Source: Paracoccus sediminis (GTDB taxonomy: Bacteria > Pseudomonadota > Alphaproteobacteria > Rhodobacterales > Rhodobacteraceae). Taken from it: a stretch of 64,000 nucleotides of DNA. This document shows positions 44,881 through 53,493 of the stretch, one piece after another; position 1 is the stretch's first letter; the number at the start of each line of letters is the position of its first letter. Both the position numbers and the translations under genes were made by a program. The stretch spans positions 1 through 64,000 of the forward strand of contig NZ_FZNM01000010.1 in NCBI RefSeq assembly GCF_900188295.1, written 5' to 3'. The notes under the pieces were generated by a model, which worked only from the letters and a program-made list of their open reading frames with translations, was not told the origin of the DNA and made no database searches.

Positions 44881-46266
44881 ATGGACCTCACGCAAGACCG
44901 GATTAATGCACTACTCGTGGCTCCATCAGAAAGCCTAAACGTTGAGATTAAAAGCTGGATAGATCCTGCTTCACCCGAAGGTAAGGGCAAGATTGCGAAA
45001 GCCGCACTTGCGTTGCGCAATAGGAACGGCGGCTACTTGATTATTGGCCTAGATGATTCAACGATGTTGCCAGTAACGGATGGCAGACCTGCCAATATCC
45101 GCACGGCATTTCACATCGACATTCTGCAAGCCATTATTTCGAAATATGCGGCTATTCCATTTGAAGTAGGCGTCGGGTTCGCCTTTCGCGACGGTCAAGA
45201 ATTTCCTGTAATAGGAGTGCCTGAAGGATCGATAGTGCCTGTAGCATGTAAGGCTGATCTGCACGTTAATGGAATAAAACATTTAAATCAAAACGCAGTT
45301 TACTTTAGAACTCTACAGGCGAACGGAACTCCTAGTTCTGCGGCAATTAATTGGGGAGACTGGCGAGAGTTGGCAGACATTTGTTTTGAGAACAGAGAAG
45401 CCGACATCGGGCGTTTCTTGCGGCGACATCTGGACGGCAACGGACGTGCTTCGTTGGCAAGTGCTTTGTCTGCCAAAGGAACCAAAGAGTTCTCTCTACG
45501 GGAACGTGCAGCCGAAGCACTCGCCGAAGGGGACCGTCGCCGGGACCAACTTATCCAAACTATCACAGCGGAGGAGAGAAAAGCAGCGGGTAGTCTGGGT
45601 TCATGGAGTGTAGCATTAGTCTTTGCTCCTTCTCGAGCCGATGCGTCCAACCGGACCTTCCTCAACACGATCAGTTCCGCTAACCCTCAGCTTACAGGGT
45701 GGCCAATATGGCTGGACTCCAGAAGATTTATAGACAAATCTGCGGCTCCTCGTTTGATGGACGGCGTTTGGCAAAGTGTTATCGCAAATATTGGCGCTGG
45801 TTGGAGCAGTCACCTTGATATTCAAACTATGGATGCATCTGGAGTGTTCTACCTCTGGCGGTTGTTGCAAGATGATTTAACTAACAAAGTTGAACCACTA
45901 ACAAAGCTAGATCCGATCTTGATAATCTATCGGGTAGCCGAAACAATTGCAGTCGGGCTTAGCTTTGCTCGCGCATTGGGGCAGGCCGAAGACACTCGGC
46001 TTGGTTTCCTTTTCCGCTGGGACAAATTGCGAGGACGTACACTGGATGCTTGGGCCGACAGAATATCCTATTTCTCTCCCGGGCGAGAGGCATTTGACCA
46101 ACGAGTGGAAAGTTTTGTAGAAGTCTCCGCTGGTACTCCTGTATCAGCAATAGCGCCTGCGGTTGGTCACGTGATTGCACCTCTCATGAGGGCTTTTGAC
46201 GGCTTCGAAATTTCGCAGAATGTCGTTGAACAGCGGGTGCAACGACTTCTGGAAAGAAAACTTTAG
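44881..46266 (+). CDS. AlbA_2 (Schlafen-like) domain protein, 461 aa, foreign composition
   Basis: The N-terminal 140 residues match the AlbA_2 / Schlafen putative nucleic-acid-binding domain: ESLNVEIKSW, KIAKAALALRNRNGGYLIIGLDD, then FRDGQEFPVIGVPEGSIVPV and VYFRTLQANGTPS. The remaining 320 residues form an all-helical and beta region I do not recognise (KSAAPRLMDGVWQS and similar blocks). The base composition is markedly AT-richer than the neighbours on both sides, indicating horizontal transfer. AlbA_2 proteins occur as regulators and in phage-defence loci; no partner is present. It stands alone between a terminator and a small membrane protein gene. Confidence 0.8.
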   Translation: MDLTQDRINALLVAPSESLNVEIKSWIDPASPEGKGKIAKAALALRNRNGGYLIIGLDDSTMLPVTDGRPANIRTAFHIDILQAIISKYAAIPFEVGVGFAFRDGQEFPVIGVPEGSIVPVACKADLHVNGIKHLNQNAVYFRTLQANGTPSSAAINWGDWRELADICFENREADIGRFLRRHLDGNGRASLASALSAKGTKEFSLRERAAEALAEGDRRRDQLIQTITAEERKAAGSLGSWSVALVFAPSRADASNRTFLNTISSANPQLTGWPIWLDSRRFIDKSAAPRLMDGVWQSVIANIGAGWSSHLDIQTMDASGVFYLWRLLQDDLTNKVEPLTKLDPILIIYRVAETIAVGLSFARALGQAEDTRLGFLFRWDKLRGRTLDAWADRISYFSPGREAFDQRVESFVEVSAGTPVSAIAPAVGHVIAPLMRAFDGFEISQNVVEQRVQRLLERKL

Positions 46267-46342
46267 CTGAACCATGGTGGTTGCCCCTGAAACCACCCCA
46301 CGCCCTTCCCCGTTGTTCCCCACACATCGGAAAGGAACCCTC

Positions 46343-46558
46343 ATGGCCCCGGAACCCCAGCCCAGACGCGGCATGTCTCGTGCATTGCTTTATGCCCTTA
46401 TTCCCATCGGCTTTCTGATCCTGGTCGCCTTCATGGTGCTGTCGGGGCGCGACACGTCCGAAACGGCGGCCGAGGCCGCGGTCGAGGCGGACAGCACCGT
46501 GCCCCAGCCCGCTGAGGGCGCGGAACCGGCGGCTGGGGCAACGCCGCCCGCCAACTGA
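46343..46558 (+). CDS. Small membrane protein with Ala/Glu/Pro-rich tail, 71 aa
   Basis: Residues 13-33 form one membrane helix (LLYALIPIGFLILVAFMVL) after a short basic N-terminus; the rest is a flexible Ala/Glu/Thr/Pro-rich tail, probably periplasmic. The ATG at 46343 follows an AAAGGA ribosome site; an earlier in-frame ATG at 46274 lacks one. Base composition is like the housekeeping genes. The function is unknown. It precedes the ABC-F gene by 65 bp. Confidence 0.7.
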   Translation: MAPEPQPRRGMSRALLYALIPIGFLILVAFMVLSGRDTSETAAEAAVEADSTVPQPAEGAEPAAGATPPAN

Positions 46559-46623
46559 CGCGGTGGCGGCCGGGGGCGCCAAGGCCGCTTGACGCGCCCT
46601 CCGGCATCGGCCATCCCCCGCCC

Positions 46624-48486
46624 ATGCTGCGCATCGACGACATCTCCTATTCCATCCAGGGCCGCCCTTTGTTCGAGGGCGCGACCGCGACCATTCCCGA
46701 AGGCCACAAGGTCGGCCTTGTCGGGCCGAACGGCGCGGGCAAGACCACGCTGTTCCGGCTGATCCGGGGCGAACTCGGCCTGGATGGCGGCGACATCAGC
46801 CTGCCCAGCCGCGCCCGCATCGGCGGGGTCGCTCAGGAATCGGCCGCGACCGCCACCTCGGTCCTGGAAACCGTGCTGGCCGCCGACACCGAACGCGCCG
46901 CCCTGCTGGCGGAAAGCCACACCGCCCATGACCCGCACCGCATCGCCGAGATCCAGACCCGGCTGACCGACATCGACGCCTGGTCGGCCGAGGCGCGGGC
47001 AGCCTCGATCCTGGACGGCCTGGGCTTTTCCACCGCCGACCAGGCGCGGCCCACCAGCGACTTTTCCGGCGGCTGGCGGATGCGCGTCGCTTTGGCGGGG
47101 GTGCTGTTCGCGCAGCCCGACCTGCTGCTGCTGGACGAGCCGACCAACTATCTGGATCTGGAAGGCGCGCTGTGGTTGGAAACCTATCTGGCGCGCTATC
47201 CGCACACGGTCATCATCATCAGCCACGACCGCGACCTTTTGAACCGCGCCGTGGGCCATATCCTGCATCTCGAGGCGCGCAAGCTGGTGCTCTATACCGG
47301 CGGCTATGACGATTTCGCGCGGATGCGGGCCGAACGCCGCGCGTTGCAGGCGGCCGAGGCCAAGAAGCAGCAGGCCCGGCGCGACCATCTGCAAGGCTTC
47401 GTAGACCGCTTCGGCGCCAAGGCCAGCAAGGCCCGCCAAGCCCAGGCCCGTGTGAAAATGCTGGCCAAGATGGAGCCGATCACCGCGCCCGAGGAAGCCC
47501 GCCTGTTCCGCTTCGGCTTTCCCCAGCCCGAGGAACTGTCGCCCCCCATCGTCGCGATGGAGGGGGTCAGCGTGGGTTACGACAACCGCGCGGTGCTGCG
47601 CAAACTGACCCTGCGCATCGACCAAGACGACCGGATCGCGCTGCTGGGCCGGAACGGGCAGGGGAAATCGACGCTCTCCAAGCTGCTGGCCGAACGCCTG
47701 CCCGCGATGGAGGGCAAGCTGACCCGGTCCGGCAAGCTGCGCATCGGCTATTTCGCGCAGCATCAGGTGGACGAACTGCATCTGGACGAAACGCCGCTGG
47801 ATCATATCCGCAGCCTGCGCCCGAACGAGGGGCAGGCCAGGCAGCGCGCCCGGCTGGCGGGCTTTGGCCTGATGGAGGCGCAGGCGGAAACCAAGGTGGG
47901 CCAGTTGTCGGGCGGGCAAAAGGCGCGGCTATCGCTGCTGATCGCCACCATCGACGCGCCGCATCTGCTGATCCTGGACGAGCCGACCAACCACCTGGAC
48001 ATCGAATCCCGCGAGGCGCTGACCGAGGCGCTGAACGACTATACCGGCGCCGTGGTGCTGGTCAGCCACGACATGCACCTGCTGGGGCTGGTGGCCGACC
48101 GGCTGTGGCTGGTGCGCGACGGTGCGGTGGCCCCCTATGACGGCGATCTGGACGATTACCGCCGTTTCCTGCTGGGCGGGGACGAACCCAGGGTGGTCGA
48201 GGAAAAGCCGAAACCCGCCCCGAAACGCGCGCCCCGCGACGCGGTTCTGGCCCTGCGCGCCGAGGTTCGCCGCGCCGAGGAACGCGTGCAGAAGCTGGCC
48301 GAGATGCTGGGCAAGCTGGATGTCAAGCTGGCCGATCCGGCGCTGTACAACGATCCCCACGAGGCCAAGCGGTGGTCCGCCAAGCGGGCCGAGGCCGTGC
48401 AGGCCATGGCGCGGGCCGAGGATATCTGGATGAACGCCCTTGAAAACCTTGACGGCGCCGAGAGGGGCGGGGCCGTTCCGGGTTAG
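46624..48486 (+). CDS. ABC-F family ATPase (YheS/Uup-like ribosome-associated factor)
   Basis: A 620-residue soluble protein with two ABC domains and no membrane segments. Walker A motifs are GPNGAGKTT and GRNGQGKST, signatures are FSGGWRMRVALAG and LSGGQKARLS, and each domain ends in LLLDEPTN-YLD or LILDEPTNHLD. The linker between them (about residues 235-300) is basic and helical, as in ABC-F proteins that enter the ribosomal E site. The charged C-terminal coiled coil (RRAEERVQKLAEML) supports the YheS/Uup side of the family. It rescues or tunes translation rather than transporting solute. Confidence 0.93.
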   Translation: MLRIDDISYSIQGRPLFEGATATIPEGHKVGLVGPNGAGKTTLFRLIRGELGLDGGDISLPSRARIGGVAQESAATATSVLETVLAADTERAALLAESHTAHDPHRIAEIQTRLTDIDAWSAEARAASILDGLGFSTADQARPTSDFSGGWRMRVALAGVLFAQPDLLLLDEPTNYLDLEGALWLETYLARYPHTVIIISHDRDLLNRAVGHILHLEARKLVLYTGGYDDFARMRAERRALQAAEAKKQQARRDHLQGFVDRFGAKASKARQAQARVKMLAKMEPITAPEEARLFRFGFPQPEELSPPIVAMEGVSVGYDNRAVLRKLTLRIDQDDRIALLGRNGQGKSTLSKLLAERLPAMEGKLTRSGKLRIGYFAQHQVDELHLDETPLDHIRSLRPNEGQARQRARLAGFGLMEAQAETKVGQLSGGQKARLSLLIATIDAPHLLILDEPTNHLDIESREALTEALNDYTGAVVLVSHDMHLLGLVADRLWLVRDGAVAPYDGDLDDYRRFLLGGDEPRVVEEKPKPAPKRAPRDAVLALRAEVRRAEERVQKLAEMLGKLDVKLADPALYNDPHEAKRWSAKRAEAVQAMARAEDIWMNALENLDGAERGGAVPG

Positions 48487-48611
48487 CTGTTGCGCAAATG
48501 CGCCGCCCGCGCGATGATTGCTGACAAGACGGCGCGCGGCGCCTTGTGCGGTGTAACGATTCGCGATTACGACGAATGTGATCCCGCCGACCCCCCCCAT
48601 AGGATTCGACC

Positions 48612-49355
48612 ATGAAACACCTGCTGGCCCTGACCGTTCTTGCCGCATCCGCTGCCACGGGTGCCGTCGCGCAGGATTTCGGTTTTGCAGGCCGCGAATT
48701 CTCGGTCGATCTGGGGGTCGGCGTGGATGTCGGTCCCGATTATCCCGGTTCCGACGATGCCGAGGCCGGGCCCTGGCTGATCTGGCGCAACGCCGGTTTC
48801 GGCCAGCCGGGCACCAACGAAAGCGAGGGCTTTGCCCTTTCTCCATCCTTCGGCACCGTGGGAGAGCGCGAGGCGTCCGACAACCCGGACCTGGCCGGGA
48901 TGGAGGCTCTGGGCCGCGCCTATGAACTGGGCCTGCGCGTCAGCTATGGCATGGGTCCGGTGATGATGTCGGGGTCGGTCCGCCGGGGCTTTGACGGCCA
49001 TGAAGGGCTGACCGGCGAAGTGGGCGCCAAATATCGCACCGACCTGTCGGACCGCGTGTCGCTGTGGTCTGGCCTGTCGCTGGGCTATGGCAACGGCGAA
49101 TACAACGACACCTATTTCGGCGTGGATGCGGCCGATGCCGCGCCCGGCCGTCCCGCCTATGACATCGGCGGCGGCTTCAACAAGGCCGCGATCACCTTCG
49201 AGGCGCGTTATGCCCTGACCGAAAACACCGCCCTGCTGGGCGAGGTCGAATACGGCAAGCTGATCGGCGACGCGGCGGATTCGCCGGTGGTCCAGGACGA
49301 ATACCAGCCCTCGCTGAAACTGGGCATCGTGCGGCGGTTTTCGTTCGGGTTCTGA
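48612..49355 (+). CDS. MipA/OmpV family outer-membrane protein
   Basis: A 247-residue beta-barrel protein. A signal peptide (KHLLALTVLAASAATGAVA) is cut near AQDF; alternating hydrophobic strands follow and the chain ends in RRFSFGF, an aromatic terminal residue as needed for outer-membrane insertion. The opening SVDLGVGVDVGPDYPGSDD and GAKYRTDLSDRVSLWSGLSL blocks match MipA/OmpV. Members act as scaffolds for cell-wall enzymes or as small porins; which applies here is not known. Confidence 0.9.
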   Translation: MKHLLALTVLAASAATGAVAQDFGFAGREFSVDLGVGVDVGPDYPGSDDAEAGPWLIWRNAGFGQPGTNESEGFALSPSFGTVGEREASDNPDLAGMEALGRAYELGLRVSYGMGPVMMSGSVRRGFDGHEGLTGEVGAKYRTDLSDRVSLWSGLSLGYGNGEYNDTYFGVDAADAAPGRPAYDIGGGFNKAAITFEARYALTENTALLGEVEYGKLIGDAADSPVVQDEYQPSLKLGIVRRFSFGF

Positions 49356-49450
49356 CAGGAACGGGCGGGCCGGGGGCACGGCACGGCCTCGGCGCTCCAC
49401 GACGTGCGGATGCACGACAGCCGGGCGGGTGGCGACATAAAGGCCTGCCG

Positions 49451-49660
49451 CTAGTCCGGCTGCATGTGATCCGGGCTTCCCCCCGGACAGGTGCCCATGT
49501 TGATCCTGACACGCCTTTGACAGGCCGCACGGTCCACGCAGCGCGCGCCGCTGGAACGATCCACCGACAGGGCCTTGGCCATGTCGTGAAGGCATCCGCA
49601 GACCTGGCATAGAAGGGGGGCATAGGGGAAAAAAGACCACAGGAACGAACGCAAACCCAT
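49451..49660 (-). CDS. Cysteine-rich small hypothetical protein, 69 aa
   Basis: A short frame with a good ribosome site (AAGAGG, seven bases before the ATG at 49660). Six cysteines at 18, 21, 23, 41, 47 and 58 (CxxCxC, then C-x5-C-x10-C) could bind zinc or form disulfides; the first 17 residues are hydrophobic. I do not recognise the protein. It is convergent with the MipA gene. An in-frame ATG six codons upstream is possible. Confidence 0.4.
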   Translation of the reverse strand: MGLRSFLWSFFPYAPLLCQVCGCLHDMAKALSVDRSSGARCVDRAACQRRVRINMGTCPGGSPDHMQPD

Positions 49661-50022
49661 GCGAATACCTCTTAACACACAGCAATGTTATTTACACATG
49701 CAGTTCGTGCAAGCCAGTCTGGAATTAATATAAGTTAATATAGATATGGCTGTGCAGCGCCGCAGGCGCAAGGATGTCTTTGATGCTGCGGCTTTTTTCC
49801 GGCCTTGACCCGGCAGGAGAGGTAATTTCCCGTTCTTTTGGACGGGAAGCTGATTCAGAATCAACTAAATCGCGAGGGAAAACGGCTTGCAAAATGCAAC
49901 CGCAGATGGCTGCATTGCTTACGAACAAGGTATTTTCCTGTCATAAAGCCGCCAGAGACTTATTTCCCGCAATGCGGCAACGTTCCGGCATTTTCCGCCG
50001 GCTGGACGATCATCGGAAATGA
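49661..50022. other. AT-rich intergenic stretch beside tRNA-Gly, no gene seen
   Basis: This 362-bp stretch is far more AT-rich than the genome average. It includes two near-identical TTAATATA copies (49734-49742 and 49747-49754) in a segment that could be a promoter, and a GCCGCAGGCGC-type inverted repeat nearby. Short reading frames occur but none has a ribosome site or recognisable product. It lies next to the 3' end of tRNA-Gly, where mobile elements often integrate; no repeated tRNA end was found. Confidence 0.5.
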
Positions 50023-50096
50023 TGGAGCGGGTGAAGGGAATCGAACCCTCGTATTCAGCTTGGGAAGCTGCTGCTCTGCCATTGAGCTACACCCGC
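50023..50096 (-). tRNA. tRNA-Gly(CCC)
   Basis: A 74-nt minus-strand gene including the encoded CCA (TGG at 50023-50025 on the plus strand). The 5' half begins GCGGGTGTAGCTCAATGG; the anticodon loop TTCCCAA gives CCC, which reads GGG codons; the T arm is GGGTTCGATTCCC. The acceptor stem pairs GCGGGTG with CACCCGC. It is single-copy in this window and close to DUF1489, which is unrelated. Confidence 0.95.
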
Positions 50097-50138
50097 GTGG
50101 CGCCTTGGCTAAACGATGGCCGGGGCGGCGTCAAGCGG

Positions 50139-50558
50139 TCAGACCAGCCCCATCTCGGCCAGGGCGGCGGCCATCTGCGGGGGCAGGGTCGCGTCGCCCG
50201 CGCGGTTCTGCGCCATGTCGGCGGGGGCGTCCGCAGGCTCCAGGTAACGCCATCCCTGGAACGGGCGGCGCGGCACGGCGGTCACGGGAACCAGGTCGCG
50301 GTCCAGAATCAGGGCGCAGCGGCGGATCCCGTCATCGCGGCGGTGTTCGTCCAGCCGGACAATGCGCTGGCGCGCCAGCATCACCCCCTTGAACACCCAG
50401 AAGATCGACCCGCCCGCCAGCAGCTCGGCCTCGCGCCGCGGCCACATGCGGGTGACATGGACGGCAGGGCCATCGCCGAAACGCCGCTGCCAATGGATCA
50501 GTTCGTCCGGCCCTTCGGCGCCCACGCAAAGCTTCATCAGGTGGAGATGTGCTGACAT
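50139..50558 (-). CDS. DUF1489 family protein
   Basis: A 139-residue soluble protein of DUF1489, common in Alphaproteobacteria. The opening HLHLMKLCVGAEGPDELIHWQ, the TRMWPRREAELLAGGSIFWVFKG block and RPFQGWRYLEPADAPADM define the family. Its function is unknown. It is convergent with nothing: tRNA-Gly lies downstream and trigger factor upstream, on the same strand. Confidence 0.9.
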   Translation of the reverse strand: MSAHLHLMKLCVGAEGPDELIHWQRRFGDGPAVHVTRMWPRREAELLAGGSIFWVFKGVMLARQRIVRLDEHRRDDGIRRCALILDRDLVPVTAVPRRPFQGWRYLEPADAPADMAQNRAGDATLPPQMAAALAEMGLV

Positions 50559-50608
50559 GGCCGCAAGATAGGGGGCCTCGGCAGGGCTAACAAGGCCGGG
50601 CGAAACGA

Positions 50609-50635
50609 AAAGGCCGCGCGGACGGCGCGGCCTTT
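50609..50635 (-). terminator. Terminator after trigger factor
   Basis: A perfect 11-bp stem (50609-50619 with 50625-50635, loop of five) of the form AAAGGCCGCGC...GCGCGGCCTTT. On the minus strand the 3' arm runs into TTTTCG, giving a U-rich tail. It starts 24 bp beyond the tig stop and separates tig from DUF1489. Confidence 0.8.
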
Positions 50636-50658
50636 CCAGAACGGGTCTCAGCGGGCGA

Positions 50659-51993
50659 TCACAACTCGTCCAGGGCCTCGACGGCCTTTTCCAGTTCTTC
50701 CTTGGTGACGGTCTTTTCCTCGACCTTCGCCTGTTCGGCGATCAGATCCACGACCTTGTCTTCAAAGATTGGCGCGCGCAGCTGCTGCTGCACCTGCTGG
50801 TTCTGCTGCACGAATTCGAAGAAGGCGCGTTCCTGCCCCGGATACTGACGGGCGGCGCGCAGCACGGCCTGGGTCATTTCCTGGTCGGTCACGGTCACTT
50901 CGGCTTTTTGCCCGATCTCGGCCAGCAGCAGGCCCAGACGCACGCGGCGTTCGGCCAGCGTCTTGTGTTCGTCGGTCGGATCGATGCTGCCGTGGTTGTG
51001 GTCGTGAACCTCGGGGTTTTCCTCGTGCCACAGCTGGTGGGCGATCTGGTGCGCCTCGGCCTCGACCAGCGATTCGGGCAGGTCGAACTTGACCTTTTCG
51101 TCCAGCTGATCCAGCAGCGACCGTTTCAGGATCGCGCGGGCGGCCCCGGCATATTCCTGTTCCAGGCGGTCGGCGATCTGCTTTTTCAGCCCGTCCAGAT
51201 CCTCGGCCCCGAATTTCTTGGCCAGCTCGTCGTCGATCTCGGCGGCCTTGGGCGCCTTGACGGCCTTGACCGTGCATTCGAAGGTGGCTTCCTTGCCCGC
51301 CAGATGCTTGGCGCCGTATTCGGCGGGGAAGGTGACGGTGACGGTCACGTCGTCGCCGTCCTTGGCGCCGACCAGCTGATCCTCGAAACCGGGGATGAAG
51401 CTGTTCGATCCCAGCACCAGCGGATAATCCTCTCCGGCGCCACCTTCGAACGCCTCGCCATCGACAAAGCCCTTGAAGTCGATGACCACCTGATCGCCGT
51501 CCTTGGCCTTGCTGCCCTTGCGGCGATCCTCGAAGGTCTGCGCGGATTTCGCCAGATTTTCCAGCGCCTCGGCGATGGCGGCGTCTTCCGCGGGAACGGT
51601 CAGCTTTTCCAGCGTCAGCGTGGACAGGTCCACCTCGGGGATGGCGGGCAGGGCTTCATAGGACACGTTGACGACCACATCGTCGCCTTCCTTCCAGCCG
51701 TCGCCGTTCTCCATCTCGACCTTGGGCTGGGTCGCGGGGCGGTCGCCCGACGTGTCCAGGTGCTTTTTCAGCGCCCCGTCGATGGCGTCCTGCATGGCGT
51801 CGCCCAGGATGCGCGGGCCGAACTGCTTCTTCAGCATGGCCATGGGCACCTTGCCCTTTCGAAAGCCCTTCATCTCGACTTCGGGCTGGGCTTCCTTCAG
51901 CTTCGCATCGACCGTCGCGGCCAGATCGGCTGCGGGCAGAGTGAACTGGTAGCCCCGCTTGAGACCGTCGTTCCGGGTTTCCTTGACCTGCAT
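50659..51993 (-). CDS. tig: Trigger factor
   Basis: A 444-residue ribosome-bound chaperone and peptidyl-prolyl isomerase. The N-terminal ribosome-binding domain has the signature [17 protein letters not shown]; the FKBP-like domain ([19 protein letters not shown] and following) lies near residues 160-245; the C-terminal arm is helical and acidic, with a Gln-rich stretch near the end. The start is the second of two adjacent ATGs (51996 or 51993); family members begin MQVKET. It diverges from the secreted protein gene at 52163. Confidence 0.96.
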   Translation of the reverse strand: MQVKETRNDGLKRGYQFTLPAADLAATVDAKLKEAQPEVEMKGFRKGKVPMAMLKKQFGPRILGDAMQDAIDGALKKHLDTSGDRPATQPKVEMENGDGWKEGDDVVVNVSYEALPAIPEVDLSTLTLEKLTVPAEDAAIAEALENLAKSAQTFEDRRKGSKAKDGDQVVIDFKGFVDGEAFEGGAGEDYPLVLGSNSFIPGFEDQLVGAKDGDDVTVTVTFPAEYGAKHLAGKEATFECTVKAVKAPKAAEIDDELAKKFGAEDLDGLKKQIADRLEQEYAGAARAILKRSLLDQLDEKVKFDLPESLVEAEAHQIAHQLWHEENPEVHDHNHGSIDPTDEHKTLAERRVRLGLLLAEIGQKAEVTVTDQEMTQAVLRAARQYPGQERAFFEFVQQNQQVQQQLRAPIFEDKVVDLIAEQAKVEEKTVTKEELEKAVEALDEL

Positions 51994-52162
51994 CATCGTC
52001 CTCGTGGCATAAGGGCCGCCGGAAGACGGGGCGGCCTGAAAAATTCCCGTTCTTCTAGTCGCGGGGACGCGTCGCTGCAAGCGGATTGCGGACATGCGGC
52101 CGGAACTGCGGCGGCGGGCGGGGCGTTTTGCCCCGTCCTTTCCAAACGTCCGGGTGTCCGCC

Positions 52163-52564
52163 ATGGTCCGCTTCAGCGCCGTTCTTGCAACCAGTCTTGT
52201 GACGATCAGCGCGGCATGGGCGCAAACCCCGCCCGCTGCCGTCCCGTCCGCCGATCCGCCGCGCGCGGTCGCCGGGGCGCCCGCCACCCCCGAGGAACGC
52301 GGCCAGTCCGGCGAAGGCGATTGTCCGGCCCCCGACACGGTCGCCCAGCCCGCGACCGCCCCGCAGCCCGGCGCCGACAGCACCGACGCCAACAATTCCG
52401 GCAGCAGCGGCTGGAGCGGGGGCTTGGGCGGATCGCAGCTTGGCACGAACGCCCAGGGCGCCCTTCCCGCGTCGCCGACCTGGCAGCCGCCGACCGCGCG
52501 CGGTCTGGATCTGACCGGTCGGGCCGAACCCGTCGCCGTTCAGGCCGTTGCGACGGACTGCTAA
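52163..52564 (+). CDS. Secreted Ala/Pro/Gly-rich hypothetical protein, 133 aa
   Basis: A signal peptide ([19 protein letters not shown], cut near AQTPP) is followed by a low-complexity chain rich in Pro, Ala and Gly, with a glycine/serine segment ([14 protein letters not shown]) and a two-cysteine pattern (CPAP near residue 55 and a C-terminal Cys). It is likely a disordered periplasmic or secreted protein; function unknown. The stop is directly adjacent to the stop of the convergent gene at 52565. Confidence 0.7.
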   Translation: MVRFSAVLATSLVTISAAWAQTPPAAVPSADPPRAVAGAPATPEERGQSGEGDCPAPDTVAQPATAPQPGADSTDANNSGSSGWSGGLGGSQLGTNAQGALPASPTWQPPTARGLDLTGRAEPVAVQAVATDC

Positions 52565-52945
52565 TTAGTTCAGGACGGGCGGCTGGGGTTCGGCATCGTC
52601 CAGCCGCATCCGCAGCCCGTCGCGGTTGAAGAATTCCCCGTCGCGGATCAGCGTCCGGTCGCCGTTCAGCGCGCGCGCAAGCTGATCCAATCGGTCGCGC
52701 GCGATGTCGTCGGCCACAAGGCCTTCGCGCCCCGCCCGAAACATCACGACCCCACCCCACGCCATGCCGGACCCGTCCAGATGCTCGGCCATCCGCGGCC
52801 AGTCGATGTCATCGCCGATGACGTGCAGATGCGCCGATTTCAGCAGATCCACCCGCCCGCCGCCGAGGCCCAGCACCACGATCAGCACGGTGAAGCCGTC
52901 GGTCTCGGCGAAGGTCGCCCGCAGCCAGTCGTCGAAATCGGTCAT
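52565..52945 (-). CDS. Conserved hypothetical protein, 126 aa
   Basis: A soluble protein with no signal peptide. It has a central hydrophobic strand (GFTVLIVVLGLGGG), a VIGDDIDWPRMAEHLDGSG block and an acidic, proline-containing end. The GLGGGRVDL segment looks like a turn between strands. I do not recognise the family and the function is unknown. It is convergent with the secreted protein gene (stops adjacent). Confidence 0.65.
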   Translation of the reverse strand: MTDFDDWLRATFAETDGFTVLIVVLGLGGGRVDLLKSAHLHVIGDDIDWPRMAEHLDGSGMAWGGVVMFRAGREGLVADDIARDRLDQLARALNGDRTLIRDGEFFNRDGLRMRLDDAEPQPPVLN

Positions 52946-53225
52946 GCTGTATTTCTAGTAATTATGCTACAAGAATTCTACTAAAATAACCCACAACCTA
53001 TCCACAGCTTGGCCCACAGCTTAGTGTGGAAAACTAATCAGGACAGCTTGCGACAGCTAGAGTCTATGCTGTAAATTAAGAAGTCGCAGGGTGTGCTACC
53101 ACCCTGCGACCAAGCAAGTCCGCCGTTGAGGGGCGGTGATTTAGGATATCCTGTTGCGTTTCTCGCATTTGAGGACTCCGACGTCAAGCGCCTTAGTTAG
53201 CGGCTCTAACCGAGGAGACGCTCAC
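52946..53225. other. AT-rich gap with a 10-bp perfect hairpin
   Basis: This 280-bp gap between two short genes is AT-richer than average. It holds CCTATCCACAGCTTGGCCCA with a DnaA-box-like TATCCACA (52998-53005) and a tandem CCACAGCTT, and a hairpin of ten perfect pairs (53083-53092 with 53101-53110, loop GTGCTACC), then a CCGCC...GGCGG pair (53121-53138). There is no T tract after the hairpin. A small RNA or leader of the following gene is possible. Confidence 0.4.
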
Positions 53226-53417
53226 GTGAGAGCGAATAGCATGCCGAGTCATCGGCTAACATACGACGATGCAGTGCAAATCTGGCTGCGTCATTGGCGA
53301 GGTAAATATCAGAATCGCATCGCGGCTTTTTTTGATGTGAATCCTGGTCGCGTGAATGAGGTTTTGAAAAGCCGAAGGTTCCTAGGGAGTGAACAAGCAG
53401 CACGCCTCTTACGATAA
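53226..53417 (+). CDS. Small helix-turn-helix-like protein, 63 aa
   Basis: A short protein with the blocks LTYDDAVQIWLRHWRGKYQNRIAAFFDVNPGRVNEVLKSRRF (split here: YDDAVQIWLRHW, NRIAAFFDVNPGRVNEVL), a compact HTH of a kind common in small proteins of Alphaproteobacteria. A GAGGAG ribosome site precedes the GTG at 53226 by eight bases; an ATG five codons later (53241) is the alternative start. The role is unknown. It is followed by a hairpin terminator and lies beside the 3' end of selC. Confidence 0.65.
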   Translation: MRANSMPSHRLTYDDAVQIWLRHWRGKYQNRIAAFFDVNPGRVNEVLKSRRFLGSEQAARLLR

Positions 53418-53425
53418 CACTAGAC

Positions 53426-53453
53426 GGGGCGGCTTCAGCCGCCCCTGATATTT
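53426..53453 (+). terminator. Terminator after the small HTH gene
   Basis: GGGGCGGC (53426-53433) pairs perfectly with GCCGCCCC (53438-53445) around TTCA, followed by TGATATTTT. It starts nine bases after the stop codon of the small HTH gene and before the selB-selC end. Confidence 0.8.
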
Positions 53454-53493
53454 TCCGTGGCTCAGGCAGGCTACTCACTGGTTGTGAGCCCCT

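Noticed and set aside
49774..50022. 82-codon plus-strand frame beside tRNA-Gly
   Set aside because: No ribosome site, no family resemblance, and composition like non-coding DNA.
52998..53005. DnaA-box-like TATCCACA as a replication origin
   Set aside because: One imperfect box and a tandem CCACAGCTT are too little; no dnaA, parAB or other origin genes are near.
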